DNA from: Bacteroidales bacterium
GTDB taxonomy: Bacteria > Bacteroidota > Bacteroidia > Bacteroidales > Muribaculaceae
Direction of reading: 5' to 3'
Assembly (NCBI GenBank): GCA_900752535.1
Contig: CAADVV010000256.1
Location: forward strand, 1-37,257
Length of the DNA: 37,257 nt
In this document: piece after piece, positions 6,487 through 15,105 of the stretch
How the letters are laid out: each line of letters starts with the position of its first letter
How positions within the stretch are numbered: position 1 is the stretch's first letter
Notes under the pieces: model-generated
The model's input: the letters and a program-made list of their open reading frames with translations, nothing else
Told to the model about the DNA's origin: nothing
Database searches by the model: none
Position numbers and translations under genes: made by a program

Positions 6487-9400
6487 ATGCGAAAGATCGT
6501 ATCGCTCCTGCTGGCCGTGATTCTGGCCCTGGGCATCCTGCCCGCGGGCGCACTCGCCGCCGACAGTGTGGAGGCCGCGCTGGGCGAGGTCAATATCTAT
6601 AACGGCGACTATGAACTGGGGTATCTCTCCATCAACGGCGCTGTGAAAAAGCAGGTCTATACCTATTTCCTCTATGAGGCCAACGACGGGACCATCAAGG
6701 AGGCCCCGGCCTACTGTGTCAACCCCAACACGGCCGGCGTCCCCCAGACCGTAGGCCCCGGCGAGAGCATCAAGTATCTGGCCGAAGAGAAGTCCAGCGA
6801 TCCCAAGGTGGTGGGGATCATTTCCAACGGCTATCCCCACCGCAGTCTGGAAGAACTCAATCTGGACAATAAGTATCAGGCGTATTACAGCACCAAGATG
6901 GCCCTCTGGTGCTATCTGCTCCCCAACTGGTCTATCAATAACCTGAAGGTGGCCCCCGGCCTCACCGGCGCGGAACTGGACCGGGCCGAGCGGATTCTGG
7001 CCGCGGCCAAGGACATCTACCAACGGGGCACCACCTACAACTATATGCTGGACCCGCGCATGACCGTCACGGCGGATAAATCCACCGCCTACCCCGTGAC
7101 CATCGACGGGCAGGAGTACAAGCAGCAGGTCTTTACCGTTTGGAGCGAGACCTGGGTGTATGACTACGACGTGTCCGTGGCCTTCTCCGATCCCGGCTCC
7201 GTGCCGGAGGGCACGAAGATTGTGGACATGGACAACAACGAGATTACCGCTGTCACCACCGAGCCCACCAATGACGGCTACTCCGGGCAGTTCAAGGTCC
7301 TCTATCCCATGGAGAGCGTGGAGGGGCAGACCGGGAGCGTCCAACTCTCCCTCTCCGCTCCCGTGGCCCAGTACGCCGCCATGTATGCCGTCTGCCAAGA
7401 GAAGGACAAGTACGGCAATCTGCAAAATTACATCTGTGACCTGGACAACAATGTGCAGTTGGATGTAGCGGCTATCAGCAACTATGCCGACAGCCCGGAC
7501 GAGGACACCCCTGATACGGGATTGCGGATCGTGAAACTGGAGACTGGAACGGAGACGCCCTTGGAGGGCACCATCTTCTCCGTGACCGGCCCGGACGGGG
7601 AGCCCATCGGCTCTTTCTCCACCAATTCCAAGGGGGAAATCCTGCTCCCCCTGACTCTCAGCGGCCTCTATACCGTGACCGAGGAAATCCCCAGCCGGTA
7701 TCACCTGAAACCGGAGGAGGATACGCAGCAGGTCATGGTCCGTTACGGCGAGACCGCGGAATTGACCTTCTGGAATGACCCCTACGGAGAATTGCGGGTC
7801 ATCAAGGAGGACGGAGGTACCGGAGATGAACTCGCTGGGGCCCGTATCCAAATCAAACACATCGAGAGCGGGGCCATCTACACCGGCGAGACCACCACCG
7901 GGGGCTCCTATACGTTCTCCCGCATCCAGCCGGGGGCTTACGAAATTTTGGAACTGTCCGCCCCGGAGGGGTGGCAGAAGGACCCCCGGACCTACACCAC
8001 CAACGTCATCGCCGGGGAGTGTGTGGAGTACACCCTGAAAAATGAGGCCCTGCCCGGCCTGCGGATCACCAAATATGACCGGGAGACCATGGAGGTGCTG
8101 CCCCATGTGTGGTTCCGCGTCTGGCGGGACGGGGAACTGCTGGGGGACTATGAGACGGACGAGTTGGGCGAAATCCTGCTCACCGACTGTCAGCCTGGCA
8201 CTTTCCGGGTAGAGGAACTCCAGAGCGACGATGAGCACATCACCGTCACCACCCCGCAGGAAATTGAACTGAAGGCCGGGGACGGCATCAAGCCCCTGAC
8301 CTTTTTCAATGATAAAAAACCGGGTATCCATTTAATCAAGGTGGACAGCGCCGACCTCTCAAAACCCATCGCCAACGCCAAGTTCTCTTTTGAGGCGGTG
8401 GACGGCTCCTGGGGGCCGGTGGAATATACCACCCTGGAGGACGGGACCATCGACCTGTCCAAACTCCCCACGGGCGCTGTGGTGGTGACGGAACTGGAGT
8501 GTCCCGGCTATGTGATCGACGACGCCCAGCGGATCATCCATCTGGACCCCAACGAGGACGCGGAATTTGTATTCACCAACAGCAAACTCCCGTCTCTCAC
8601 CCTGACGAAATTGAGTTCGGACGGCTCCCCTCTGGCCGGGGTGACGTACAGCCTGACCCGCATTGAGGATGGCAGCCGGTACATGGACCAGACCACCTCG
8701 ACGGCGGGGGCCATCACTTGGGACGGCCTCCAGCCGGGGGTGTACTCCCTGAAGGAGACCGACACCGTATCGAATCACATTTTAGACCCGAAAGAGTACC
8801 ATGTAGAACTCTTCCCCGGCAAAGACAGCACCATCGTGCTGGAAAATGACCGCCGGCCCAATTTGACGGTGGTGAAACGGGACGCCGACACTGGCGCTCC
8901 CATTTCTGATACCGTGTTCATCGTGGAGGCGGCGGAAGGCCACAGCGTGGATGAAATCCGCACTGGGCCGGATGGTTCGGCCACATTGGAGAACTTGCTG
9001 CCCGGCGTGTACCAAATTTCGGAGAAGTCGGTTCCGTCGCCTTACCTGCTGGACGCGGAGCCCCAACTCGTCACCCTTTACCCCAACCGGGATCACACCG
9101 CATATTTTGAAAATCACAAGGCACCCACCATCGAGATCATCAAGGAAAATTCGATCACCCATGAGCGGTTAAGTAATGTTCGTTTCCAAGTCTGGTACGC
9201 CAGCAACGACACGGAGACCGGCGAATACAACGACCTGGGCGTGTTCACGACGGACGAGGACGGCCGCATTGAATTGACCGGCCCGGACAATGGCCTGCGG
9301 GACGGCTGGTTCCGGGTCAAGGAACTGGAACCGCCCGCCGGATTCTCCATCAAAGACAGCGATACCCAGGAGGCGTTCGTGCAGGCCGGGAAGGGCCATA

Positions 9401-11682
9401 CGTTCCTTTTTGAAAATACCCCTCTGTCGGCTTTGGTAGTGTATAAACGGGACAGTGTGACGGGGGCCGCTCTCCCCAACTGCCGTTTCCAACTCAGTTA
9501 CCTGGGCGGCAGCACCTCCGGCACCGGCGGCACGGTCATCGGCACCTATGTAACTTCGGAAAACGGCTCTTTCACTGTCACCGGCCTCAAAGCGGGCTAT
9601 TACATCTGCGAGGAGGTAGAGAGCGACGGGGCTCACGTTATCGACAGCGCGCCTCAGTCCTTCTACATTTCCGGCGAGGACCAGGACATCGTGACCCTCT
9701 ATTTTGGCAACGCGCCCAAGGGGGCCGTTTTAGTAAAGAAGGTGTCGTCCAGCGATAACAGCCCCCTGAGCGATGTAGAATTTTTTGTGACCACGGCGGA
9801 CGGGGCCGTGGTAGGCGACGCCAACGGTAAGTTTGTGACGGACTCCGCCGGTTCTTTCCTGGTGGAAGGCGTGGAGCCGGGCACCACGCTGGTCATCAAA
9901 GAGACCAGGGCCAAGTCCGGCTACCTTTTGGACGATACCCCGCAGACGGTTCAGGTAAAAGAAGGCCAGACCGTCACGGTGGAGTTCCGCAACCAGCCCT
10001 TGGGGAATCTGGTGATTGAGAAGTGGGGGCGGAATGGCACGAGCACCGTCCCGCTGGAGGGCGTCAAATTCGAGGTCAAATACGCCAACGGACAGTATGT
10101 GGACGCCGCCGGAGGCACATTGTCCTCCAACGGCATTTACTACACCGATTCCACAGGAAAAATCACCCTGTCCGGGCTCACCGGCACCGTCATCGTGACG
10201 GAATTGGAGAGCGTGGAGGGCTATACCATCGACCCGGACACTCAAAGCCAGACCGTCACCATCAACCCCAACGACACCCAGACGCTCCGTTTTTATAACA
10301 ACGTCGTGGGCGGCCTCGATTTGGTGAAGGTCAGTGCAGCGGACAAGTCGGAGCGGCTGTCGGGCGTCTCCTTTGAAATTCGCCGGGTATCGGATGACGC
10401 CCTCATTGACACCGTGACCACCGGGGAGGATGGCCGTGTGTACCTCCCGCTGGAGGATGGCGATTATTATGCGCTGGAAACCGAGAGCGCGGAGGGGTTC
10501 CAACTGGACTCCGCACCCCATTATTTCACGGTGAAAAACGGGGAGACCACGAAACTTACCGTGACCAACGCACCCATTTCCGGCATCCTGCTCCATAAAA
10601 TTTCCACCGCGGACGGTGAGGGCATCCCCGGCGTATCCTTCATCCTCTACGACAGCGGCCACAATCCCATCGACCAGCAGACCACCGATGATCGGGGCTA
10701 TGCCTGGTTCGAGGGTCTGACGGAGAGCGGCAGATACTATCTGCGCGAACTGGAAAACGAGGGCTATATCCCGGACACCCAACTCCGCACCGTCTACGTC
10801 AAGGCTGGGGAGACCACACTGGTGGAGTGGGAAAATACCCCCATCACCGGGCAAATCCAGATCATCAAGCGGTCCGCTGACTACAACCCCACCACCGGCC
10901 TGCCTGCGGGCACGCTTTTAGAGGGCGCTGTGTTTGAAATCTACGATAAGGCCGGAAATGTGGTGGACACCATCCGCTCCGACAGCCGGGGGCTTGCGGT
11001 CTCCAAGCAACTCCCCTTGTCGCGCTATACCATTCGGGAGGTCAAGAGCCCGGACCATTACGGGGTCAGCGAAGAGGTGCTGACTGCCTATCTGGAGTAC
11101 GAGGGCCAAATCCTCCGCTTTGAGGTGACAAACAAGAGCCTGTCCACCGGCGTTGCTATCTCCAAGACCGGACCCAAGGAGGTGGTCAGCGGCCAGCCGG
11201 TGCGCTATACCTTCTCCGGGATCGCCAACACCTCCAACGTCCGCCTTGACAGTTTTTACTGGCGCGATACCCTGCCCGCCCAGGTTCGGCTGGAACAGGT
11301 GGTGACGGGCACCTACAACTTCCCCGGCACCTATAAGATCGTTTACAAAGTCAACGGAGCCGGGGACTACCGCACGCTGGCAGATAATCTCTCTACCAAC
11401 CAGAACTACACCTTGGCCGCATCCTCCGTGGCCCTGGGCCTTGCCGCTAATGAGCGCGTGACTGAGATCATGTTCGTATTCGGCCAGGCCCCGGCAGGCT
11501 TTGCACAGGTGGAGGCCCCCGTGGTCTACTGCACCGCCATCAACGGCCTGGCCGCAGGCAGTTCCTTCGTTAATGTGGCCGATGTGGGCGGCGTCTACAA
11601 CGGTCAGTGGGTACAGGCTGTGACCCGCTGGGTCACAACGGTGTACGGAAAGCCGGAACCCCTGCCCCGGACGGGCTACTGA
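6487..11682 (+). CDS. Giant Cna-B repeat surface adhesin with thioester-like head
   Basis: A 1731-residue secreted protein. After the signal peptide (KIVSLLLAVILALGILPAGALA) comes a head of about 330 residues resembling a thioester (TED) domain: C77 in AYCVNP and TKMALW at 136-141, where the family normally has TQxA(I/V)W. About 13 Cna-B/SpaA-like modules of roughly 90-100 residues follow (each opening like LRIVK, LTLTK or LVIEK and ending in an FEN/FTN-type strand), then a C-terminal beta domain. The protein stops at KPEPLPRTGY: a sortase motif with no hydrophobic segment or charged tail. AAGGAGG 6 bases before ATG 6487 fixes the start. Likely role: mating-pair contact or host/mucus adhesion, presented by the adjacent sortase. 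Confidence 0.92.
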   Translation: MRKIVSLLLAVILALGILPAGALAADSVEAALGEVNIYNGDYELGYLSINGAVKKQVYTYFLYEANDGTIKEAPAYCVNPNTAGVPQTVGPGESIKYLAEEKSSDPKVVGIISNGYPHRSLEELNLDNKYQAYYSTKMALWCYLLPNWSINNLKVAPGLTGAELDRAERILAAAKDIYQRGTTYNYMLDPRMTVTADKSTAYPVTIDGQEYKQQVFTVWSETWVYDYDVSVAFSDPGSVPEGTKIVDMDNNEITAVTTEPTNDGYSGQFKVLYPMESVEGQTGSVQLSLSAPVAQYAAMYAVCQEKDKYGNLQNYICDLDNNVQLDVAAISNYADSPDEDTPDTGLRIVKLETGTETPLEGTIFSVTGPDGEPIGSFSTNSKGEILLPLTLSGLYTVTEEIPSRYHLKPEEDTQQVMVRYGETAELTFWNDPYGELRVIKEDGGTGDELAGARIQIKHIESGAIYTGETTTGGSYTFSRIQPGAYEILELSAPEGWQKDPRTYTTNVIAGECVEYTLKNEALPGLRITKYDRETMEVLPHVWFRVWRDGELLGDYETDELGEILLTDCQPGTFRVEELQSDDEHITVTTPQEIELKAGDGIKPLTFFNDKKPGIHLIKVDSADLSKPIANAKFSFEAVDGSWGPVEYTTLEDGTIDLSKLPTGAVVVTELECPGYVIDDAQRIIHLDPNEDAEFVFTNSKLPSLTLTKLSSDGSPLAGVTYSLTRIEDGSRYMDQTTSTAGAITWDGLQPGVYSLKETDTVSNHILDPKEYHVELFPGKDSTIVLENDRRPNLTVVKRDADTGAPISDTVFIVEAAEGHSVDEIRTGPDGSATLENLLPGVYQISEKSVPSPYLLDAEPQLVTLYPNRDHTAYFENHKAPTIEIIKENSITHERLSNVRFQVWYASNDTETGEYNDLGVFTTDEDGRIELTGPDNGLRDGWFRVKELEPPAGFSIKDSDTQEAFVQAGKGHTFLFENTPLSALVVYKRDSVTGAALPNCRFQLSYLGGSTSGTGGTVIGTYVTSENGSFTVTGLKAGYYICEEVESDGAHVIDSAPQSFYISGEDQDIVTLYFGNAPKGAVLVKKVSSSDNSPLSDVEFFVTTADGAVVGDANGKFVTDSAGSFLVEGVEPGTTLVIKETRAKSGYLLDDTPQTVQVKEGQTVTVEFRNQPLGNLVIEKWGRNGTSTVPLEGVKFEVKYANGQYVDAAGGTLSSNGIYYTDSTGKITLSGLTGTVIVTELESVEGYTIDPDTQSQTVTINPNDTQTLRFYNNVVGGLDLVKVSAADKSERLSGVSFEIRRVSDDALIDTVTTGEDGRVYLPLEDGDYYALETESAEGFQLDSAPHYFTVKNGETTKLTVTNAPISGILLHKISTADGEGIPGVSFILYDSGHNPIDQQTTDDRGYAWFEGLTESGRYYLRELENEGYIPDTQLRTVYVKAGETTLVEWENTPITGQIQIIKRSADYNPTTGLPAGTLLEGAVFEIYDKAGNVVDTIRSDSRGLAVSKQLPLSRYTIREVKSPDHYGVSEEVLTAYLEYEGQILRFEVTNKSLSTGVAISKTGPKEVVSGQPVRYTFSGIANTSNVRLDSFYWRDTLPAQVRLEQVVTGTYNFPGTYKIVYKVNGAGDYRTLADNLSTNQNYTLAASSVALGLAANERVTEIMFVFGQAPAGFAQVEAPVVYCTAINGLAAGSSFVNVADVGGVYNGQWVQAVTRWVTTVYGKPEPLPRTGY

Positions 11683-11702
11683 TTACGCAGAGGGGATTTT
11701 GT

Positions 11703-11733
11703 CGAAACGCGTCTCAATTCGAGACGCGTTTCG
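11703..11733 (+). repeat. Palindromic boundary repeat, copy 4
   Basis: Perfect 13-bp stem (arm CGAAACGCGTCTC, loop AATTC), flanked by GT on the left and TC on the right. It sits between the adhesin stop (11682) and the ATG of the next gene, only 27 bases downstream, so the next gene has no room for its own promoter after the hairpin. Confidence 0.9.
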
Positions 11734-11760
11734 TCATCCCCCGCAATAGGAGGCGATACC

Positions 11761-12663
11761 ATGATGGAATATCGAGCCGTACCCAGCGGCTATGAGATCA
11801 GTAAGAAGGTTGCGGATTTGCTGGAGGATATTGACCCCATCCAGTACAACGGCAGCAACCGGGTCCGCAGGGTGCGGAATGTAAACGACTATCTCCAAGG
11901 CCGGAACGATATGCCCTTGGAACCCCTGCTGGACTGGGCCGCAAAAGCGGACGGCGGCGATCATGCAGGACGGGTAACGGCCATCCGCAACATAATCCAG
12001 GCGTTCCAGAGGCAGAAAAATTTGATGGAGCAGCCCTATCCCTTGCCCTGTACCCAAGAGCGTCCCTACGAAAAGTACATGGACGGCCCCTCAAATCCTG
12101 TTAAGATCATCGACCAGAACTTATATGACCAAGCAGCCCAAGCCGGTTTCCCGGCTGACTTCTTCCGTGATTCCTACTTTGACCATGTGACCGTCTACTG
12201 CCTGCCGGACAACACCCACTGCATAGATTGTATCTTCGATGGCTGCACCTTTGCCGCCTGCCGGATGGTGGGTACAGAGTTTGAGGATACCCGTCTGTAT
12301 GGCTGTGAATTTCACTCCTGTTATCTGTCGTGGCTGATCGTCAGCGACAGTACGATGGCGCATACCCATTTTTACGACTGCACCCAGCACCAAGGGGGAT
12401 TTATCCGCGCAAATCTGAAAAACTGTTCCGCCCTGGACTGCATCATGGACGGGGTGCGCTTTACAAATTCCAAACTTGATGGTTGTTCCTTTGGCCGTGT
12501 GAAAGCCAGCGGCATACGCGGCCTGCAAACCTCTGTCATCACCCAGGGCGGCGCCACAGAAGAGGAGTGCGCCCGGAACCGGGCGGCGATCTTCAAAGCC
12601 CTGGGGGTGAAAGACCCGGAGCGGCCTCCCAAGCGGCGGTGCCCCTCTGAGCCGGAGCGGTGA
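11761..12663 (+). CDS. Pentapeptide-repeat protein
   Basis: A 300-residue protein. The N-terminal about 110 residues are helical and unrecognised. Residues about 155-250 form a Cys-rich pentapeptide-repeat-like right-handed helix (IFDGCTFAACRMVGTEFEDTR, LYGCEFHSC, LKNCSALDC, LDGCSFGRV). Such helices can mimic DNA or act as scaffolds. AGGAGG at 11748-11753 supports ATG 11761. It lies 13 bases upstream of the virD4-like gene, so it is probably co-transcribed with the secretion genes. Possible roles are DNA mimicry or protection during transfer, or a structural adaptor; neither is proven. Confidence 0.82.
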   Translation: MMEYRAVPSGYEISKKVADLLEDIDPIQYNGSNRVRRVRNVNDYLQGRNDMPLEPLLDWAAKADGGDHAGRVTAIRNIIQAFQRQKNLMEQPYPLPCTQERPYEKYMDGPSNPVKIIDQNLYDQAAQAGFPADFFRDSYFDHVTVYCLPDNTHCIDCIFDGCTFAACRMVGTEFEDTRLYGCEFHSCYLSWLIVSDSTMAHTHFYDCTQHQGGFIRANLKNCSALDCIMDGVRFTNSKLDGCSFGRVKASGIRGLQTSVITQGGATEEECARNRAAIFKALGVKDPERPPKRRCPSEPER

Positions 12664-12676
12664 GGGAGGGACAGCC

Positions 12677-14446
12677 ATGCGCCAAAAAAAATCCACAAGT
12701 CCAATCTTCTGGGCCGCGCTGGCCATCCCGGTCCTTTATCTGGCGGCTCTTCTGGCCTCCGGTTATGAGGATGGCATGACAGCGTTTGACCTGTTGGGCC
12801 GTTTCAACGTACTGTTGGAGCGGCCCTTTTCCATTCGTTGGACGCCCCACACCTTGAAATTCATGCTGGCGGCCCTGCTGCTCTATGGGTTTGCCCTGAC
12901 CCTCTTTCTCTCCACGCGGGAGAACCTGCGTCTCGGAGAGGAACACGGTTCCGCCAAGTGGGGGAATGTCCGGCAACTGTGTGCCAAGTACCGGGACAAG
13001 GACCCCTTTCAAAATACCCTGCTCACCCAAAATCTCCGCATGGGGCTCAACGGGAAAAAGCACCGCCGCAACCTCCTGCAAATCGTCATCGGCGGCTCCG
13101 GCGCGGGTAAGACCCGCTTTTTCTGCAAGCCCAACCTGATGCAGGCGAATTGTTCTTTTCTGGTCACAGATCCCAAGGGCGAAATGCTCCGGGCCGTGGC
13201 CCCTCTGCTGATCCAAAAGGGCTATGTTATCAAGGTGTTTGACCTGATCGACACGGACCGCTCCGACTCCTTCAACCCCTTTCCGTACATCCGGGACGAT
13301 AAGGACGCCATGAAGTTGGTCAATAACCTGATCCGCAACACCACCCCCAAGAACGCCAGCAACAACGACCCGTTTTGGGAGAAATCGGAGATTGCCCTGG
13401 ACACCGCCCTCATCCTCTACCTGCTCCATGAGGCACCACCGGAAGAACAGAATTTGGAGATGGTCATGTATATGATCGAGAACGGCGGGGCCAGAGAGGA
13501 CAGCGACGATTTTCAATCCGCCCTCGACCTGCTCTTTGAGGCCCTGGAGGACGAGGAGCCAGACCACATCGCGGTACGGGAGTATAAAATCTTCAAGCAG
13601 GCTGCCGGCAAGACAGCCAAGAGCATTTTGATCCAGGCCGCCGTCCGGCTCTCCGCCTTCATCCTGCCTCAGATCACCCGTATCACAGCGCGGGATGACA
13701 TGGAGTTGGGGCTCATGGGAGAGCGTAAGCAGGCCGTGTTTGCCATCATCCCGGACAACGATGGGACGTTCAACTACCTGGTGGGGATGCTCTACACCTG
13801 CGCCTTTCAGGCCCTCTACTACCAGGCCGACAAGGTACACCAGGGGGCCCTGCCCGTCCCCGTCCGGCTGATGATGGATGAGTTCTGCAACGTGTCCCTG
13901 CCGGATGATTTTGGGAAGTTGCAGGCCACCATGCGCTCCCGCAACATCATGTCTACCATAGTCCTGCAAAACATCTCTGCCCTCAAGGCCCTGTTCAAGG
14001 ATGACTGGGAGGGCCTGCTGGGAAACGCCGATACCCTGGTCTACTTAGGCGGCAACGAGCAGTCCACCCACAAATACATCTCCGAAATGCTGGGGAAAGA
14101 GACCATCGACACCAGGAACCGGAGCATTTCCAAAGGTTCTCACGGCTCCAGTTCCACCAGCCATCAACAGACGGGCCGTGAATTGATGACCCCGGATGAG
14201 GTGCGGGCCATGGACAACGACTATGCCATCGTCTTTATCCGGGGAGAGAGGCCGGTCATGGACCGAAAGTACGATATTCTCAAGCACCCCTATATCAAAT
14301 TGACCGAGGACGGCGGGGCCGCCCCCTATACCCATCACCCTGGACTGACCTATGTGCAGGAGGATATGTCCCTGCCCTTTGAGAGCCTGGAAACCATTGA
14401 AATCATTGACGGAACGGAGGAACTTGATCATGAAAAAGACCGTTGA
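12677..14446 (+). CDS. VirD4/TraG-type coupling protein (T4CP)
   Basis: A 589-residue membrane ATPase that recruits the relaxase-DNA complex to the secretion channel. Two N-terminal membrane segments (about 10-28 and 58-79) are followed by the LGEEHGSAKWG block typical of TraG proteins (86-96), Walker A GGSGAGKT at 139-146, the SFNPFPYI segment, Walker B LMMDE with D401 and E402, and the ATMRSRNI sensor region after it. GGGAGG lies just upstream of ATG 12677. It overlaps the next gene by 17 bases. Full length for the family. Confidence 0.95.
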   Translation: MRQKKSTSPIFWAALAIPVLYLAALLASGYEDGMTAFDLLGRFNVLLERPFSIRWTPHTLKFMLAALLLYGFALTLFLSTRENLRLGEEHGSAKWGNVRQLCAKYRDKDPFQNTLLTQNLRMGLNGKKHRRNLLQIVIGGSGAGKTRFFCKPNLMQANCSFLVTDPKGEMLRAVAPLLIQKGYVIKVFDLIDTDRSDSFNPFPYIRDDKDAMKLVNNLIRNTTPKNASNNDPFWEKSEIALDTALILYLLHEAPPEEQNLEMVMYMIENGGAREDSDDFQSALDLLFEALEDEEPDHIAVREYKIFKQAAGKTAKSILIQAAVRLSAFILPQITRITARDDMELGLMGERKQAVFAIIPDNDGTFNYLVGMLYTCAFQALYYQADKVHQGALPVPVRLMMDEFCNVSLPDDFGKLQATMRSRNIMSTIVLQNISALKALFKDDWEGLLGNADTLVYLGGNEQSTHKYISEMLGKETIDTRNRSISKGSHGSSSTSHQQTGRELMTPDEVRAMDNDYAIVFIRGERPVMDRKYDILKHPYIKLTEDGGAAPYTHHPGLTYVQEDMSLPFESLETIEIIDGTEELDHEKDR

Positions 14447-14786
14447 TACCCTGTGCAGCACCCGCCGCCAGCGCCGGATCGGGCGCGCCTACTTCAGTGC
14501 GGTCCTCACTCTGACCCTGTGCGCCGCTCTGGCCTGCCCGGCTATGGCCGCGCCCGCCACCGGGGCCACCGGCGACCCACTGACCATCGTAAATAACCTT
14601 TCCGACTTCATCTTCAACATCATCAAAGCGGTGGGCGTGATCGTCCTGGGCTGGGGCATCGTCCAGGTGGGGATGTCCGTCCAGTCCCACGACGCCTCCC
14701 AGCGCACACAGGGGTTTCTCTGTCTGTTCGGCGGCCTGATGATCGCCTTTGCCAAGGAGATCCTGACCGCCATCGGCGCGATTTAA
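14430..14786 (+). CDS. Small VirB2/Maff2-like membrane protein, probable pilin-like transfer subunit
   Basis: A 118-residue protein with an N-terminal signal sequence (AVLTLTLCAALACPAMA) and two hydrophobic helices (IFNIIKAVGVIVLGWGIVQVGMSV and GFLCLFGGLMIAFAKEIL) joined by a short polar loop (QSHDASQRTQ). This is the layout of VirB2-type pilins and Maff2-type proteins found beside VirD4/VirB6 in Firmicutes ICEs. I chose ATG 14430 because GGAGG (14416-14420) lies 9 bases upstream; earlier in-frame ATGs lie inside the coupling-protein gene. The assignment is by layout and context, not a clear sequence match. Confidence 0.8.
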   Translation: MKKTVDTLCSTRRQRRIGRAYFSAVLTLTLCAALACPAMAAPATGATGDPLTIVNNLSDFIFNIIKAVGVIVLGWGIVQVGMSVQSHDASQRTQGFLCLFGGLMIAFAKEILTAIGAI

Positions 14787-14792
14787 GCCACT

Positions 14793-14999
14793 ATGGGAAA
14801 GTACAGAAGAAAATATAACCGGATCACCAGTTGCGACAAGACGCCCAACGGCTACTGGAAGATTTGGGTCGTTACCCCCAACGATCAAATCCATCATCAC
14901 TTGTATATCGGTATGTCGAAAAAAGATGCGCTCCGAAGAGCGCGGACAACGGATTTTGACAGAGCAGCGGGGCTCGTTTTCAATGAGCCGTCCCGCTGA
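14793..14999 (+). CDS. Small hypothetical protein in the transfer operon
   Basis: A 68-residue basic protein (MGKYRRKYNRITSCDKTPNGYWKI at the start) starting 6 bases after the pilin-like gene. There is no clear ribosome site before ATG 14793, so it may be coupled to the upstream gene or weakly expressed. A C-terminal SKKDALRRARTTDF helix is visible. No family recognised. Confidence 0.5.
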   Translation: MGKYRRKYNRITSCDKTPNGYWKIWVVTPNDQIHHHLYIGMSKKDALRRARTTDFDRAAGLVFNEPSR

Positions 15000-15059
15000 C
15001 GGTTCCTGACAGGGGGGCGGGCGATACCCGGCCCCCTACATTATAATAATATATTGTCG

Positions 15060-15090
15060 AAAAATGTGTCCACATTTGAGACGCATTTTT
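15060..15090 (+). repeat. Palindromic boundary repeat, copy 5 (variant loop)
   Basis: Diverged copy starting GTCGAAAAATG at 15056. The stem is 11 bp, 15060-15070 with 15080-15090, including one U-G wobble and one C-G to T-A replacement; the loop is enlarged to 9 nt. It ends directly against the GGAGGAGGTG ribosome site, 15 bases before the TTG start of the VirB6-like gene. A TATAAT at 15042-15047 lies just upstream, so a transcript could begin at the hairpin itself, though no good -35 is visible. Confidence 0.82.
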
Positions 15091-15105
15091 GGAGGAGGTG
15101 TTTTC

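Noticed and set aside
6370..8331. Minus-strand open frame of 653 codons opposite the adhesin gene
   Set aside because: A shadow of the GC-rich plus-strand adhesin gene; it has no ribosome site or recognisable domain, and covers the adhesin leader.
12593..13969. Minus-strand open frame of 458 codons opposite the coupling-protein gene
   Set aside because: It mirrors the VirD4-type gene, whose motifs are clear on the plus strand; the minus-strand product shows no domain.
15003..15047. Complete promoter before the VirB6-like gene
   Set aside because: A TATAAT is present at 15042-15047, but no acceptable -35 box lies 16-19 bases upstream, so I only note it with the repeat.
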